DNA of 64,000 bases from positions 1,404,001 through 1,468,000 of the forward strand of contig WPIO01000044.1 of the NCBI GenBank assembly GCA_009760855.2, in the 5' to 3' direction. Origin of the DNA: Cristatella mucedo. Lineage: Eukaryota > Bryozoa > Phylactolaemata > Cristatellidae. Below the pieces are notes generated by a model that was not told where the DNA came from, did not search any database, and worked only from the letters and a program-made list of their open reading frames with translations. Shown here piece after piece: positions 12,196-22,792 of this stretch. Position 1 is the first letter of the stretch. Each line of letters starts with the position of its first letter. The position numbers and the translations under genes are program-made.

Positions 12196-12930
12196 TTTTT
12201 TGTAACTAGCCTTGCATTCGTATTCATCACCTAGTGTGGAGGCTTAATTGGCTTTTTTTGGTACCGAAGCTGAAACTTACTTACGTTTGTTCAACCTCGA
12301 CAGAACCAAGGAACAAGTAAAATGTTTAGACAGTCAACTTGGTAGAAGGTCCCAAAATCACGATGGAACGAAGGTGATGGCTTTCTTAAGAAGACGTGAT
12401 CTGAATAAAACGTTTAAACATCAAATAGGGGTGTTGTTCTGTAAGCCCGGCTGGAGGTTCGGGTGTCATTAAATTATATAGATGCGTAAGCATATGGTGA
12501 AATAAAAAAAAGTTGTTTGGTTCAAGTTTTAATATAAAGACTGATTGCTGCGAGTCAATTTTCACCTCCCGGTGCCTTTTCCCAACGAAAGTGCCACATA
12601 CCTTCAATTAATTACCTAAAGCGGAGCTGCGCTCTCACGTACCCGCATTTATTTTCGAAGGAGTGAAACTCTAGGAGGTCGCCAGTTTAATTTGACTGCG
12701 CGGGCTTTCTGTTAAAAAAGGCAGCTAACCGGGTGCAAAATAATCAAACACCCTCTTAGCAAACACTGCTAATGCATAAGGAATGTGCTCGAGGTGCCTA
12801 ACTAGGCAATCCCATCTTAATTGGGCAAGATGTTTAGAAAGATTTACAAAGATTCGCAGATTTTGGTTAATATTGAGAAATTGATATACATTGAGAAATT
12901 AAAGCAAAACGTTTTAGGACGTCACGAGCA
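12196..12930. other. No gene recognised
   Basis: No motif or repeat recognised; short frames only. The end of this stretch leads into the region just upstream of the 12,991 candidate exon. Confidence 0.35.
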
Positions 12931-12990
12931 AAATTGATTGGTGAAACGTCGCCCCTTTGTTTGGCGGTGCTCTTCCGGGTTCGAGTAAAA

Positions 12991-13056
12991 ATGGCGCTGC
13001 CCATAATTTGGATAATGCCGAAATATTTATGGCTTTTATTTTTGGGTATTATTCAG
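12991..13056 (+). CDS. Candidate first coding exon with signal peptide
   Basis: 22 codons from an ATG in strong context (AAAAATGG) to CAG followed by the donor GTGAAAGT, leaving phase 0. The peptide starts MALPIIWIMPKYLWLLFLG and is almost entirely hydrophobic after Lys11, as in a signal peptide or signal anchor, so the product would enter the secretory route. About 20 bases upstream is an ETS-like CTTCCGGG, and an inverted CCAAT (ATTGG) lies near 12,936, both common in core promoters. The frame is also open upstream to 12,934. The next acceptor follows after a 130-base intron. No family recognised; exon status rests on splice signals only. Confidence 0.4.
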
Positions 13057-13186
13057 GTGAAAGTAGCATGGACTTTTGCATTTTCGTTTGCCTGTACTAA
13101 TTCCAAACGTTCATTAGTAGCGCACCGGAACGAATACATGTAATAATATGTTCCTTCAATATCTCTCCAAACTTTTCTGTTTTCAG

Positions 13187-13240
13187 GATACTACTGTCAA
13201 CGACGGAATAAATGCTTATGCTCAGGTGTGTACAGCCTAT
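13187..13240 (+). CDS. Candidate second exon, alternative donors
   Basis: The acceptor TTTTCTGTTTTCAG is well formed. The frame continues in phase 0 as DTTVNDGINAYAQ to a CAG/GTGTGT donor at 13,225, or five codons further (VCTAY) to TAT/GTAAGC at 13,240. Both leave phase 0; the second donor is closer to consensus. The peptide is short and polar, plausible just after a signal-peptide cleavage site. Confidence 0.33.
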
Positions 13241-13851
13241 GTAAGCGCAAGGAAAAATAATGCGTTTTCTTTACTGAAATAAGAGGCAACTGAAGCAATT
13301 CCAGTTAGCATCGAAGCAGGTTGTCGTTCCGTTAATTATTTCTGATACGTTTTAAAGCGGTATCAGCGCAGCTTGCCTTAGTTCAATCGCATAATCCTTA
13401 GAATCTTAAGTCTCCAAGCCCGCCATTATGTAAATAACTGTAAACTTCGAGATGCTGGTTTATTTTTAACCACCTAAAAAATCGAAGGAGAAGAACGAAA
13501 TTGGAGCTTACTTTAATAAATTGTTTCTACCTATATGTGCAAATCCAGCAATGATACATTTCTGTAAAAGTGGGTGTTGCCAAGTACTGACGGTGGTTAT
13601 AGAGTAAAATTTAGTACCAAAACACACCGATGCATCCATAAGCATAGAGCAGACTTACCTCTTCTGCTTGGCAGGCTTGTAAAATGTAATTGCAGGAGCT
13701 GTTGTCTGCAGCACAATTAACAAAGCCACTTGTTCATGAGAGTGTTCCGTAGAAGGGGCGATTTGGTTTATCATAAATGGCTTACACTAACCCCGATCAT
13801 TTAAGCACTATCATTGTATAAAACAGCTCTAATGTACCGTTTTAATTGTAG

Positions 13852-13926
13852 GAATTATCGACTGTGGCGGACGGTGTTTCATGTCGAATTTTGTTAGCAT
13901 TCGAGACTTGCACACCAGTAGAAAAG
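13852..13926 (+). CDS. Candidate third exon
   Basis: 25 codons, phase 0 at both ends, between the acceptor CCGTTTTAATTGTAG and the donor AAG/GTGACT. The peptide is ELSTVADGVSCRI followed by LLAFETCTPVEK, with two cysteines. Without the donor the frame stops five codons later, so it could instead be terminal. A competing acceptor at 13,695 would open a different short peptide ending at 13,752. No known domain. Confidence 0.3.
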
Positions 13927-14099
13927 GTGACTATATTCTAATTTATCTATAGAGCAGCAGGATAAGGAAGAATCAAGAACTCACTGTTTGGATTTTACAC
14001 CTATGCAATTCTTGACATGTAAAGCTTTTATTTTTCATCGTGTATGTGCGCATGTAATTCCACAAAGCGATCAAAGCTAACTGGATACTTGGTTGACCT

Positions 14100-14240
14100 C
14101 GGGTCTTAGATAAGGGATGAGGTGCTCTCACATCATGATCAAGGTCGGGGATTCGAGTCCTGCAGCAGATACAGTTTTAATGTCGGGGATAAGCGGAATG
14201 ATAGCCCTAAAGACTCATATAAATGAGGCTGTTTTACATT
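14100..14240 (+). mobile_element. tRNA-derived SINE
   Basis: Degenerate A box (AGATAAGGGATGAGGTGCTC) and a B box (GGGGATTCGAGTCCTGCAG), with the family 3' end CATATAAATGAGGCTGTTTT. The body is shorter than in the 6,286 copy. Confidence 0.65.
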
Positions 14241-15074
14241 TACTATACTTTACATTTTTGAGTGTAAAGCTGGTCATCTGTATGCAGCACGTTTACAGCT
14301 GAATTGGTTTTTGGTCAGCCGTCGGTACCCAGTGAAGCATTCCACGAATCAATCCGCCTGTCTAGAGTTTGAAACATAGGCGTAGCTAACTCACAGCTCA
14401 ATGGTAACCAGAGGCGCTGTAGCAAGTCAGCTAAGGGAGAAGGAGAGCCGTTTTGAAAATTTTATTGGAAATGACCACAAATTTTTCGGAGACGGTGCCA
14501 AGGTTGCCTATGCACATTCAGCCTAGAACTCTCAACTGACTGACATCCACCGACTTAAGTCAAGCTCAAAACGCACACTTTCTCATTCAGAGTTTGCTTC
14601 GTTGGCGTGAATTGCCGTTTGTGTGCTGACGCGTACCGCAGCTGTGGGCATGTTTTTTAATGGTCAGCTAATATGCTTGTTATAGACTACGGAAGTGTGT
14701 AGAAAGGAATTTAGTAATCTAAAGACGTCATGCAAAGACATTGATATGATTTTGATTTCCAGATCCTTGTCAATCGGATGTCGTTGCCAAATTTTATTTA
14801 GAGATTGTGGCAGACGAATGAATATGCTTGCAAGTCTGTAGGGTTAATCTAGCGGGTGATTGAGGAGCAGGCTTGATGACATGCTTGTTTAGCCCCGGCT
14901 AAGTTGGAAAGGTAGCATTCGGAGACCCACTAATAATCTGAGAAGTAAGCCAGTGCGGTGCCTCTCTAATAGTTCAAGTGCTAGAATTACAATAATAAAT
15001 GGTCACGGAAAGTCTTCTGAAAAAAGTAAAAAGATGCTATTTGCTGGCTTAGCGATCAAGGAAGATGCGTACTA
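14241..15074. other. No secure gene
   Basis: A well-formed acceptor (GATTTTGATTTCCAG) ends at 14,762 and is followed by a frame PCQSDVVAKFYLEIVADE and a stop. It could be a terminal exon, but its phase does not match the neighbouring candidates. Nothing else recognised. Confidence 0.25.
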
Positions 15075-16100
15075 CCGTACTGCGTGTATTGATGACATCC
15101 GCACATGGATGGCAGCAAGCATTCTTAAATTGACCGATGATATAACCAACTTACTAGTTACGGGCAAACCGAGCGTGATTCAGAAATTGGAAGGGCTATC
15201 GCTCAAAATCGGCTCTGCCAGCATATCTCCTGTTAAATCTGCACGAAATATAGGTTTAATGTTCCAAAGTGACCTTTCATTCGACGACCACATCAGCTCC
15301 ACAGTCAAGTCTGCCTACTTTCAGCTACATAACATTGCAAAATTCGGGCTTGTTTAGACAGGGATACCACATCTAAGTTGATCCATGCGTTTGTGACATC
15401 CCGTCTTGACTTCTGTAACTCACTGCTTGGTGGTTTACCGGCCTGTGCATTCAGGCGCTTACAGCTTGTGCCAAACTCTGCAGCGAGGCTTGTCTGTCGT
15501 GAGCATCGCAGTTGCCACATCACACCCTCCTCCGCGACCTGCACTGGCTACCAGTCAAGCAACGCTTTGACTTCAAGGTTTTGTTGCTCACTTTGAGGTC
15601 CCTTCATTCTTTGGCGCCAGCCTACCTATCGGATCTACTGCCCCACCAGACTAAGCATAGTACCACCGGCTTTTCGGAATCTAACTGTTTACCTATACCT
15701 CGTCCAAACCTCAAATCCTTTGGGGAGTCTGCCTTTAGTTTACATGCTGCAAAAGCCTGGAACTCACCAACGACTTCCGTAATGACATCGCCTGACTTGT
15801 CCACATTAAAAGAAAATGCATCTATTTATGACAACATTTGGTGTGTCCCCGCGATTCGTCTTTATTATATTATGTTAATATTCGTACTGACACTGTGCAT
15901 GCTGCCACTAGCCACACTTGCATGCTGACCCTGTGCATCTTAACCCTAACCATGTTATTTTTTTGTTTATTGAACAAGCTACTACTTACCTTTCGATCGT
16001 GTTTTTTTGAAACAAATGTAAAGTGCCTAGAAAGAGATTAAGTTCTCTGAGGGCACTTTATCAAGTGTGTTATTGTGTTATCATTATTATTATATGTTGT
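15075..16100 (+). pseudogene. LINE B ORF2 C-terminal third with 3' UTR and tail
   Basis: This is a long LINE B copy. It starts in the region after the RT catalytic core (CIDDIRTWMAASILKL), continues through SASISPVKSARN, DDHISST and FVTSRLDFCNSL to LHWLPVKQRFDFKVLLLTL and KAWNSPTT, then the 3' UTR and stem-loop tail with ATTATTATTATAT. A stop and at least two frameshifts (near 15,357 and 15,520) break it. 5'-truncated downstream of the YADD motif. Confidence 0.85.
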
Positions 16101-16204
16101 ACAAACACTGGGAAATATTGGAGTAAATCTAATACACAGTGCAGGATGTTTGTTTGCTGTTGTATCTCCACCTACAACTCCCATCGTCACACTACTAAGT
16201 GGGT

Positions 16205-16500
16205 GTTACGAACGTACTGTTTGTATAGCGCACTCAAGCCTAAGGCGGATTTTGGTACTCGTGCGGTATACCAACACAATTTTTCAAACAGCAAAGAGAA
16301 AGCAAGAAACATAGCAGGAGAGAAGTCAAGGAAGCGAGTAATATGAAAGTAGCACCTAAGGACGGTTGGAAGGATGCACCACAGTCAGCAGCAGAGATCA
16401 TGTCGTTGCATAAGAGTTCTGTCAATGAGTTCAGCATTCTAGGACATGCAGAGCAAAAGCTTCTGTTTCCAACTGTCTTTAAGAGCAGGAATAGAGGAGC
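16205..16500 (-). pseudogene. LINE A 3' end
   Basis: Minus-strand frame MLNSLTELLCNDMISAADCG is the LINE A C-terminus, followed by the 3' UTR ending in the AGTGCGCTATACAAAC-type motif at about 16,215-16,230. It lies just downstream of, and opposite to, the LINE B copy. Confidence 0.7.
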
Positions 16501-17030
16501 TAAATTTTGTCTACAAAAGTTTCACCTCACATGAAGATTTGTAAATCATCAGACATGCTGATGCACAAAAAATAACGCAATTAACTTACACATGACTAGT
16601 GGGCATCATACCATTGTCATGTGGTTCAGATAGGTTCAGCAATCGGTAACAATTATGGTGGCTTAGATTTGTACTTGAAGCGAGTTAACCTAGCTTGAAA
16701 AGAAACCTAGGAAACATCAAGATTTAACTTACTGAGACTGATCATCGCAGCAAAAAAGGGATTTCATGGAGCATTGAAAATATACCGGATAAGCAAGCAA
16801 CACTTTACACGATTTCTTGGTGCTTTTTATCCAGCAAAGACATCAGTATCTTCAAAAAGCTCCAGTAAAGGCATAAAAAAGCACGCACAATTCCCTCACG
16901 CTGTTCCCTTTGGAGAGTGAAAACACTTCAGTACAAGAGCAGTGAGCACTTAAGGTCTTAATTATTGTCAGCCCAAAGTGTTTGGGTTAGTCTATTAATA
17001 AGTGTGTGCTTTAATTAACTGTTCTAACAG
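16501..17030. other. No gene recognised
   Basis: AT-rich sequence; would be intron if the candidate exons on either side belong to one gene. Confidence 0.3.
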
Positions 17031-17086
17031 ATTCATGTGTACAGCGACAGAAGATCCATAATAGCTATCACCACCGATTCACTATG
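17031..17086 (+). CDS. Candidate exon, phase 0 in and phase 2 out
   Basis: Acceptor TTAACTGTTCTAACAG, 56 bases open as IHVYSDRRSIIAITTDSL plus two bases, donor TG/GTAATG. It would accept the phase-0 end of the 13,926 exon, and its phase-2 end matches the 20,386 candidate, which needs exactly two carried bases (TG + C, a Cys codon). Grouping these into one gene is inference. Confidence 0.25.
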
Positions 17087-17284
17087 GTAATGACAGCATG
17101 CACGGAATTTTATAAGCTATTGAAAAGACTATTAAGACTAGAAAGACTATTGGTACCTAGCTGCTAGCGACGAAGGAAGCCGAAAATGTTAAAACCATAC
17201 TGCAAGAATTTTTCAGTAGGTGGCGCATCCGTTGTAGAGACCAGTCATTGATGGTGCTCCATCAGTAGTATAAGCAAGTGTATT

Positions 17285-17442
17285 GCCCCTGGGTCGTTGT
17301 CTAGGCGGACCATGTTAGCACTTCACTACCCGGTTTTGGGTTCGAGTCATGTAGCTGGCTATCCTTCATTGCACCTCTGAAAGCAATGACGATTGTCGCC
17401 AAGGCTCTTCTGCCTCAGTAAAAAAGCTTTTGAATCATCCGA
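17285..17442 (+). mobile_element. tRNA-derived SINE
   Basis: A-box-like TCGTTGTCTAGGCGG, B box TTTTGGGTTCGAGTCATG, the family body with ATCCTTCATTGC and GACGATTGTCGCCAAGGCTC, and the end AAAGCTTTTGAATCATCC. Confidence 0.7.
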
Positions 17443-18394
17443 ACTTTACTTTATTAGAAAGCGGGATCTTTTAAGAACTCGACGCATTGATTATCCTTTA
17501 GCATCCGTTGGCCTCATTGGCCTCATTATAAGAACTCTGTCGAAACTTTTATGTTTTTGAAGCACGAAAAAACCGAGACTCATCCACCACATAGCCAAGT
17601 CAACGCATCCAGCAGTACATACACAATTTGTTGTTCATAGTATAGTGACGAACTAATTCGTTCCATTGTTAGTGGTTCTATCATCAATGGACCGTGTCGT
17701 TGCTGAATGGCATCTTAACAGCAAGGAACGTGGATTGCCTCTTAGATAATCGGCTAGGCATATGGGTGCAGATTAATTTTAAATTCACCAGGTAGGCACT
17801 CCAACCGATCGAAGACATCGGCAAATTCATCCCTGTGACTAACCATGACAAGTTATGATGTAGAGAGCAACAGGGTCTGGTCATTGATTATGTATAACTA
17901 GTTAAGGCTATACAAAGTTGCTGACAGGTCCAAAAGAACTTGCGGAGAGACGCAACCTAAGTCTGCATTCGAGAAAAAGTCGTAATAAACTCGTACCCCC
18001 ATTGACTTCGTGGAGTGATTATCTCTAAAGCTTGAATGAAACTTACTTGCTCGGTTGTAAGTTTTGATGTAGGAGTTACAATTGTCTGCCGCTAGTCATT
18101 CCACGGTCTCGTAAAGAAACGTTACCTGAGAGACTATCCGGAAGTTTCTCAAGCTCTCTCTGTATAGCGATGTCTTCTTAAAAAATAATAGCATATGTAA
18201 AGCATCCAAAGAAAACGTAATCTTTTCCTAGGCAATTTACATCAATTGGATACAAAAGTCAAACAACAGGCTTTTTGAAGTAAACAGGGACAAGACCTGA
18301 GGCTAAGCATTTGTATTCAATGTTAGCGTTAAGTTTGACGAAGTGCATGAGCTGTCGCACCCGCCAGAAGATCGTACGAACTACACGGCTGTCT
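17443..18394. other. No gene recognised
   Basis: Short frames only. A decayed LINE-type tail stem (GTAAAGCATCCAAAGAAAAC, then CCTAGGCAATTTACATC) can be seen at about 18,195-18,245. Confidence 0.35.
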
Positions 18395-18545
18395 TTCCTA
18401 ATCAAAGGAAGCCGCGCGAGGTCTGCTGGCCATGCTGGCCGACCTCAGCCCCGGAGAATACCAAAGTACAAGCATTGGCTCGCTTTTCTCAGGAGGTGAC
18501 TGTATTGGAAGAGGCTGGTTCTAAACTGTGTCTAGCCGACCGATC
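18395..18545. repeat. Dispersed repeat, copy 1
   Basis: It resembles the stretch at 19,225-19,380 in the same orientation, with shared blocks GAGAATACCAAAGTACAAGC against GAGAACACAAAGTATAAGTA, then TGGCTCGCT, GAGGCTGGTTC-type and GTCTAGCC. It lies next to a LINE A 3' end and may belong to an unrecognised element. Confidence 0.55.
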
Positions 18546-18825
18546 TTCCCATGAGAAGTCCATTTTATCTCCGTCTGTAACTCCAAAAAGTCATCAAGAC
18601 CATTTGGGTGTTACGCAGGAGAGTTTTGTATAGCGCACTCACAGCCTAAGCGGCTTTCAGTACGCATTTGGTAGCCAACAGACTTCGTCTCACACAACAA
18701 AGAAAAAGTGGGAAGCATAGCAGAGTCAGGAGAGCAGCGGAGGTAGTGAGTAGCATAGAAGTAGCAGCTCAGGACCGCTGAAAAGGATGTGCCATAGCCG
18801 GCAGTAGGAGAGTAGTAATGAAGAT
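18546..18825 (-). pseudogene. LINE A 3' end
   Basis: Minus-strand 3' UTR with the family blocks CTGAGCTGCTACTTC, GTCTGTTGGCTACC, GTGCGCTATACAAAACTCTC and the end GGAGTTACAGACGG at 18,556-18,575. Hardly any ORF2 remains. Confidence 0.7.
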
Positions 18826-19224
18826 CGGTCTCACCGTTGTTAAACTGGTGGCTGAACTGTCAATGTCATTCATCAATATATGGCCACCCGAAAGCACCAC
18901 AGGTGAAGTTGTACATGCATATCGACATACTGCCAACAGCTCGAAAGATTGGCTGCTGTCCTCTTGAACAAAACTTGGAATGATTCTGAAACGTGGCCAG
19001 GTCACTTTTTTCAAGGGGAGGCACACTATTCCTAGGGAGATCAGAGAAGTTATGCGGTACAGCCAAACGGCCAAATAATGGGGTAGTGTAAGAGAACACG
19101 CATGTCGCACGTAAGCTCCTGTGATGGGGGATGATCGGTGCATTGCCTACACGGCTCGACAACAATGACTCGACTTGAGCTGCTTGATCCGAGCTCCTCC
19201 TTGAGCACAAATTGGTGCAAACTG
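18826..19224. other. No gene recognised
   Basis: Overlapping minus-strand frames of 124 and 164 codons run through here, but no motif is visible and the longer one also covers the repeat copy at 19,225. Confidence 0.3.
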
Positions 19225-19380
19225 CTTGTCTCGCTGAAGCTACGCAGAAGCTATTTACCCTGCTGACTGACACTAGCCTCTGAGAACACAAAGTATAAGT
19301 ACTGGCTCGCTGTTCTCCGTCCGAAGTCTCTGCCAGAAAAAGGCTGGTGCCAAAGAGCACAGTCTAGCCAGCTTAACAGC
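19225..19380. repeat. Dispersed repeat, copy 2
   Basis: Imperfect direct copy of 18,395-18,545; see that entry. The two copies are about 0.8 kb apart. Confidence 0.5.
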
Positions 19381-19984
19381 TAGCTGGGCAAGCCAGCAGC
19401 AAGTCTACGGATTTCAGAAGAATAACTGAATTATAGGGGTCTAGTGATCTGTTAGTCTTATTCTCCCCGCCTGAACCTAACGACGGCCCAGCAGTAATAC
19501 CCTTCTTTGTGCGACAGCGCTTATCGCAACACAACGAGGAAACAACTAACACTCTAATAAGGAGGTAAAATTAAGTGATGATTTTTCTGTTGGCATTTTA
19601 TATATGGATAATTATTTTTTCTTTGAGGCGTCATTTTTTGATATAGATTTTTTCCTGCCTGTTTCAAACTTTTTCAGTTTTCTGTCTTTTGAATACTGTA
19701 TTGAAAGAGATCGGCGTCAAGCTAGTGTTTTCTTATAACTGATTAAAGCTAATGTTTCATCATTGCACTTCCACAAGGGATGTAGCAAGCAAATCTATTA
19801 TGTGGCTGGAACTTGTCATTGCCCGAGGAAGGCAGTGATAGAGGAGGCTGAACAAACATGGTGAAAAGTATACTTCTCCAAGGTTGCACAAAGAAGAACT
19901 GTGGCCTCCCCCACATGCCATGAGGACAAAAAATTGTTACTGATGTAACGACTTCCTTCCTGTAGTGGCAGTAGAATCGGCGAT
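19381..19984. other. No gene recognised
   Basis: T-rich tract at 19,590-19,690. The minus-strand open frame at 19,749-20,060 runs into a tRNA-like head and is probably the body of that element. Confidence 0.35.
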
Positions 19985-20078
19985 CACGGCAGCTTAAAGT
20001 GGGCATTGAGGGAATGTCTCCTGTAGGAGTTGAACCCACGAACCGAAACATGAAGTGCAATCACTTAAGCTCTGATCT
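19985..20078 (-). mobile_element. tRNA-like SINE head
   Basis: On the minus strand an A-box-like GATCAGAGCTTAAGTGATTG and a B box CGTGGGTTCAACTCCTACAG are correctly spaced. The following body (to about 19,750) does not resemble the other SINEs here. It is not a true tRNA: no clean acceptor stem can be formed. Confidence 0.45.
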
Positions 20079-20385
20079 AAAAAAAGATGGGATTAAATTT
20101 TATGGCAGGATAGCAAGAACGCACTTTAAAACAGCTTAGCTAACTTTGTCGGCTTTAAGGAAGCATTATGCACAGAAAACCGAAAGAGTTTCTGGCTGAC
20201 CTGCTTATGAAATAAGCTTGCTTATAGAACTGATCTTCCAGTTGTACATTTAAATTACTCGTCCGCTGCTAAATTACCAACTAATTGTTCAGTGATAATT
20301 TTCGAGAACATCATAAAGTTCCTCATTTTGTAAGACCAACGTGTTTGTTGTAGACAAATGTGGCTTTGACTGCTTTTTCGACCAG

Positions 20386-20449
20386 CAATGAAACAGCCAA
20401 ATCAACTGATTGCGACTTGCTAAGCTACTCTAGTCCAGCCAATCATCCG
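20386..20449 (+). CDS. Candidate exon with a YSSP motif
   Basis: Acceptor TTGACTGCTTTTTCGACCAG, one carried base, then 21 codons (NETAKSTDCDLLSYSSPANH, P) to the donor CCG/GTAAGG, leaving phase 0. Only 66 bases of intron separate it from the next candidate, and that intron ends in a long pyrimidine tract. The peptide has a Tyr-x-x-Pro motif, also seen in the short exons at 31,083 and 32,848. Confidence 0.32.
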
Positions 20450-20515
20450 GTAAGGAAGTTTCACGTAATAAACTTTGCAGTGCCGCTGCTGTTTCGCCTT
20501 TTCTTTTTTTATTAG

Positions 20516-20560
20516 GCTCTGGTGACAGTTCTTTTAAATTACTTAAGTCTCAAGTTGTAA
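20516..20560 (+). CDS. Candidate terminal exon
   Basis: The acceptor is among the strongest in the window (TTTCGCCTTTTCTTTTTTTATTAG). The phase-0 frame gives ALVTVLLNYLSLKL and a TAA at 20,558-20,560. An alternative donor (TT/GTAACC) just before the stop would leave phase 2. An AATAAA lies about 250 bases downstream, consistent with a gene end here. Confidence 0.32.
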   Translation, partial: ALVTVLLNYLSLKL

Positions 20561-20806
20561 CCAATTTGCTCTTTAAACTACCACGACAGTAGAAATTAAT
20601 TTGCACATATACCGATGAAATCTTTATTAGTGAAATGACACAGCAAGATTTCAAGACAGTAACAAGATGCAATGGTGACTATGCAAGGTGCGTGTTCTGC
20701 AGAGATTCCGAGCAGCTACCCTGGGATTGTTGGTTTACTTTGACACGCCTTCAGATTAAAGATTAGACACATGAAAGGAGAATTTCATGAAATATTACTT
20801 CATTTT

Positions 20807-20812
20807 AATAAA
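20807..20812 (+). terminator. Possible polyadenylation signal AATAAA
   Basis: Canonical hexamer in TTTTAATAAAACT, about 250 bases after the TAA of the candidate terminal exon. The hexamer is common by chance in AT-rich DNA; the assignment rests on position. Confidence 0.25.
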
Positions 20813-21078
20813 ACTACAGACATATCATATATTGAGATTCAAGTTGCCTTCCTACAAACTTGAATGATGCTTATAAAGTCTTAATTAAATAATTAGCCAA
20901 GACAAAAAATAAGAAAAAAGATTAGTACGTAGCGTTTCTATAAGTTGCCGGAATACCGAGTTACTAAATTAGCGTTACGCCACTTCCCTAGGTAGAAGCG
21001 ATAGGTAGCTGTAGGTCTTCGCAGGGCAAACCAAAGGTGTTGCTTCACCTGTTCACACCCCTTTTAAGCCCTTGAAAT

Positions 21079-21116
21079 CATGGGTAGCCAGTTCTCCAAA
21101 AAGGGGGCTACCCATG
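21079..21116. repeat. 11-bp inverted repeat over a start codon
   Basis: CATGGGTAGCC at 21,079-21,089 pairs perfectly with GGCTACCCATG at 21,106-21,116 around a 16-base loop. In RNA this hairpin would hide the ATG of the 40-codon ORF. Confidence 0.9.
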
Positions 21117-21202
21117 CTGAGGAAGCCGCTCTAGAGGATCCTGGAGGTCGCTGCTGGGTCCTCGCTTTCTTAGCTGCTCCAGTTGTTTCATGTGTGAGAT
21201 GA
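21080..21202 (+). CDS. Short ORF with N-myristoylation signal
   Basis: 40 codons from ATG to TGA. The start MGSQFSKK fits the N-myristoylation consensus (Gly2, Ser6, Lys after), as in MARCKS-type and other membrane-tethered proteins. An acidic, Ala-rich stretch (THAEEAALEDPGG) follows, then a hydrophobic end CWVLAFLAAPVVSC. A donor-like TGT/GTGAGA at 21,193/21,194 would make residues 1-38 a phase-0 first exon. The start codon lies in an 11-base-pair stem-loop, which may explain part of the N-terminus by chance. No downstream exon could be tied to it. Confidence 0.28.
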   Translation: MGSQFSKKGATHAEEAALEDPGGRCWVLAFLAAPVVSCVR

Positions 21203-22470
21203 GACTGCGAATTTGTTTAGAGGAGTAAAGCTATGCTAACTACTGGTTTTGGCCTCAATGCGAGATCTTTTTACACTGAATGTATTTTTAATTTCTTTGG
21301 TGCCTGATCAGCGTTTAGCATTCATAAGCAAATTGATACTGGCCGCTTTAAACTTGCCTTCAATGCTTGTGATCGCAACGAGTTACCTTTGCCGAGTTGC
21401 ATAGAGTGTTTCAGAAGAGGCTGCTGGTGGTGATGGCAGTGGGGATGAAACATCTCATAATCTTTAATCTACATAATTAATTAAATCTGCTCTTTGCAAA
21501 AATGCGGTTTTGTGCAATATCTTTGTCTATTGTATAACAGAGGAAGTACTTAACTGACATAAATATAGTCTGCATCGTGGTTCGGGGATAGTACGCAGTG
21601 TCAGTCGTGAAAACCAAATTACCGGGGTAGGAAGCTTAGGAGAGTCATCATTTAATAATGATAATAATATTCATAACAAAAATTAGCATAGCGCCACCAG
21701 AGAAATTAATATCTAAACAGGTACTATAAATATGCCTTAAAGGAACCATCTGTCGCTACGGAACGCATCTACTAGCGCTCGCTTGGAACTGTCATTGTTC
21801 CCGAGCGAGCGGAGACGAGTGCCAACTAAGTTAAATCATCTAGTCTCTTTGCACGTCGTAATCAAACGCTGAAGTAATTTCAGACTCCAGTAATGTCCAG
21901 GCCCAAACCAAAGTTATATCAGAGCTAGTGACACGAAAAAGTTGATAATGGCTTCAGTTTTGAGCATTTTATATACAGTAAATGTGTGTTCAACTTAAAA
22001 CGGCTATGGAAGTAACACAGAGAACACATGAAAATAATTGAGATAACTAATCACCAATGTCTGAAAATTAAGTTCAGGATTCACAATATCTTGACCAATA
22101 AGGCATTCGTATGAGCTAATGATAAACGTCGGCGTCTATCTGTGAGATGGAGTGTTTGTGGAAGGTTTCTTAGTACCTTGCATGGTTACGATGGTTTCCG
22201 TAATTTTGAAAGGTTTCCAACTTTAAGAGGCATTTTGCTGGGCATTTTTGATACCACAACAGATTCACTTGAGGTTGACTAGCTTTGACAAAATTATACA
22301 TGTACATGCATTTTTCCTTTTCTTTACCACATAAATTAAAATATTAGTTGGTCATGATCTACGCGTGATTATATTTTTTGCGAATACACTTGTTAACTGG
22401 TCCTTTATTATCAGAATTAAGAATCACGAGTGTCTCAATCGGCTTTCACTTAACTGGCTTAATAGGCTTT
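21203..22470. other. No gene recognised
   Basis: AT-rich; only short broken frames. An ATAATAATATTC run near 21,660 may be a solitary decayed LINE tail. Confidence 0.35.
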
Positions 22471-22614
22471 CAAATTTATGATAATCTGTGTGAGTTCATG
22501 ATCGTTGAAGAAGCCTATCCGATCACTCCTGACCTTAGTCGAAGCAGACAATATCAACAGCGGAGAGAAGTCAATTCGACTTCGAATGTAATGAGTTGTT
22601 ATTTATTATTATTC

Positions 22615-22788
22615 CAAAGTGACCTCTCTTTAGACGACCACATCAGCTCCATAGTCAAGTCTGGCTACTTTCAGCTACGTAACATTGCTAAAATTTGGGC
22701 TTCTTTAGATAAGGATACCACGTCTAAGTTAGTCCATGCATTTGTGACATCCCGTCTTGACTTCTGTAAGTCACTGCTTCCTGGTCTA
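22615..22788 (+). pseudogene. LINE B internal ORF2 fragment
   Basis: The frame LLFQSDLSLDDHISSIVKSG through KDTTSKLVHAFVTSRLDF to SLLPGL is uninterrupted. It ends abruptly at a SINE head at 22,793. At 22,490-22,560 the frame MIVEEAYPITPDL may be a remnant of the LINE endonuclease end, resembling the copy at 42,535. Confidence 0.75.
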
Positions 22789-22792
22789 CACT

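Noticed and set aside
14763-14823. Terminal exon PCQSDVVAKFYLEIVADE
   Set aside because: Good acceptor, but its phase fits no neighbouring candidate exon; left as a note only.
18482-18568. Exon with acceptor CGCTTTTCTCAG and donor TCT/GTAACT
   Set aside because: The donor lies inside the minus-strand LINE A 3' end and the rest belongs to a dispersed repeat.
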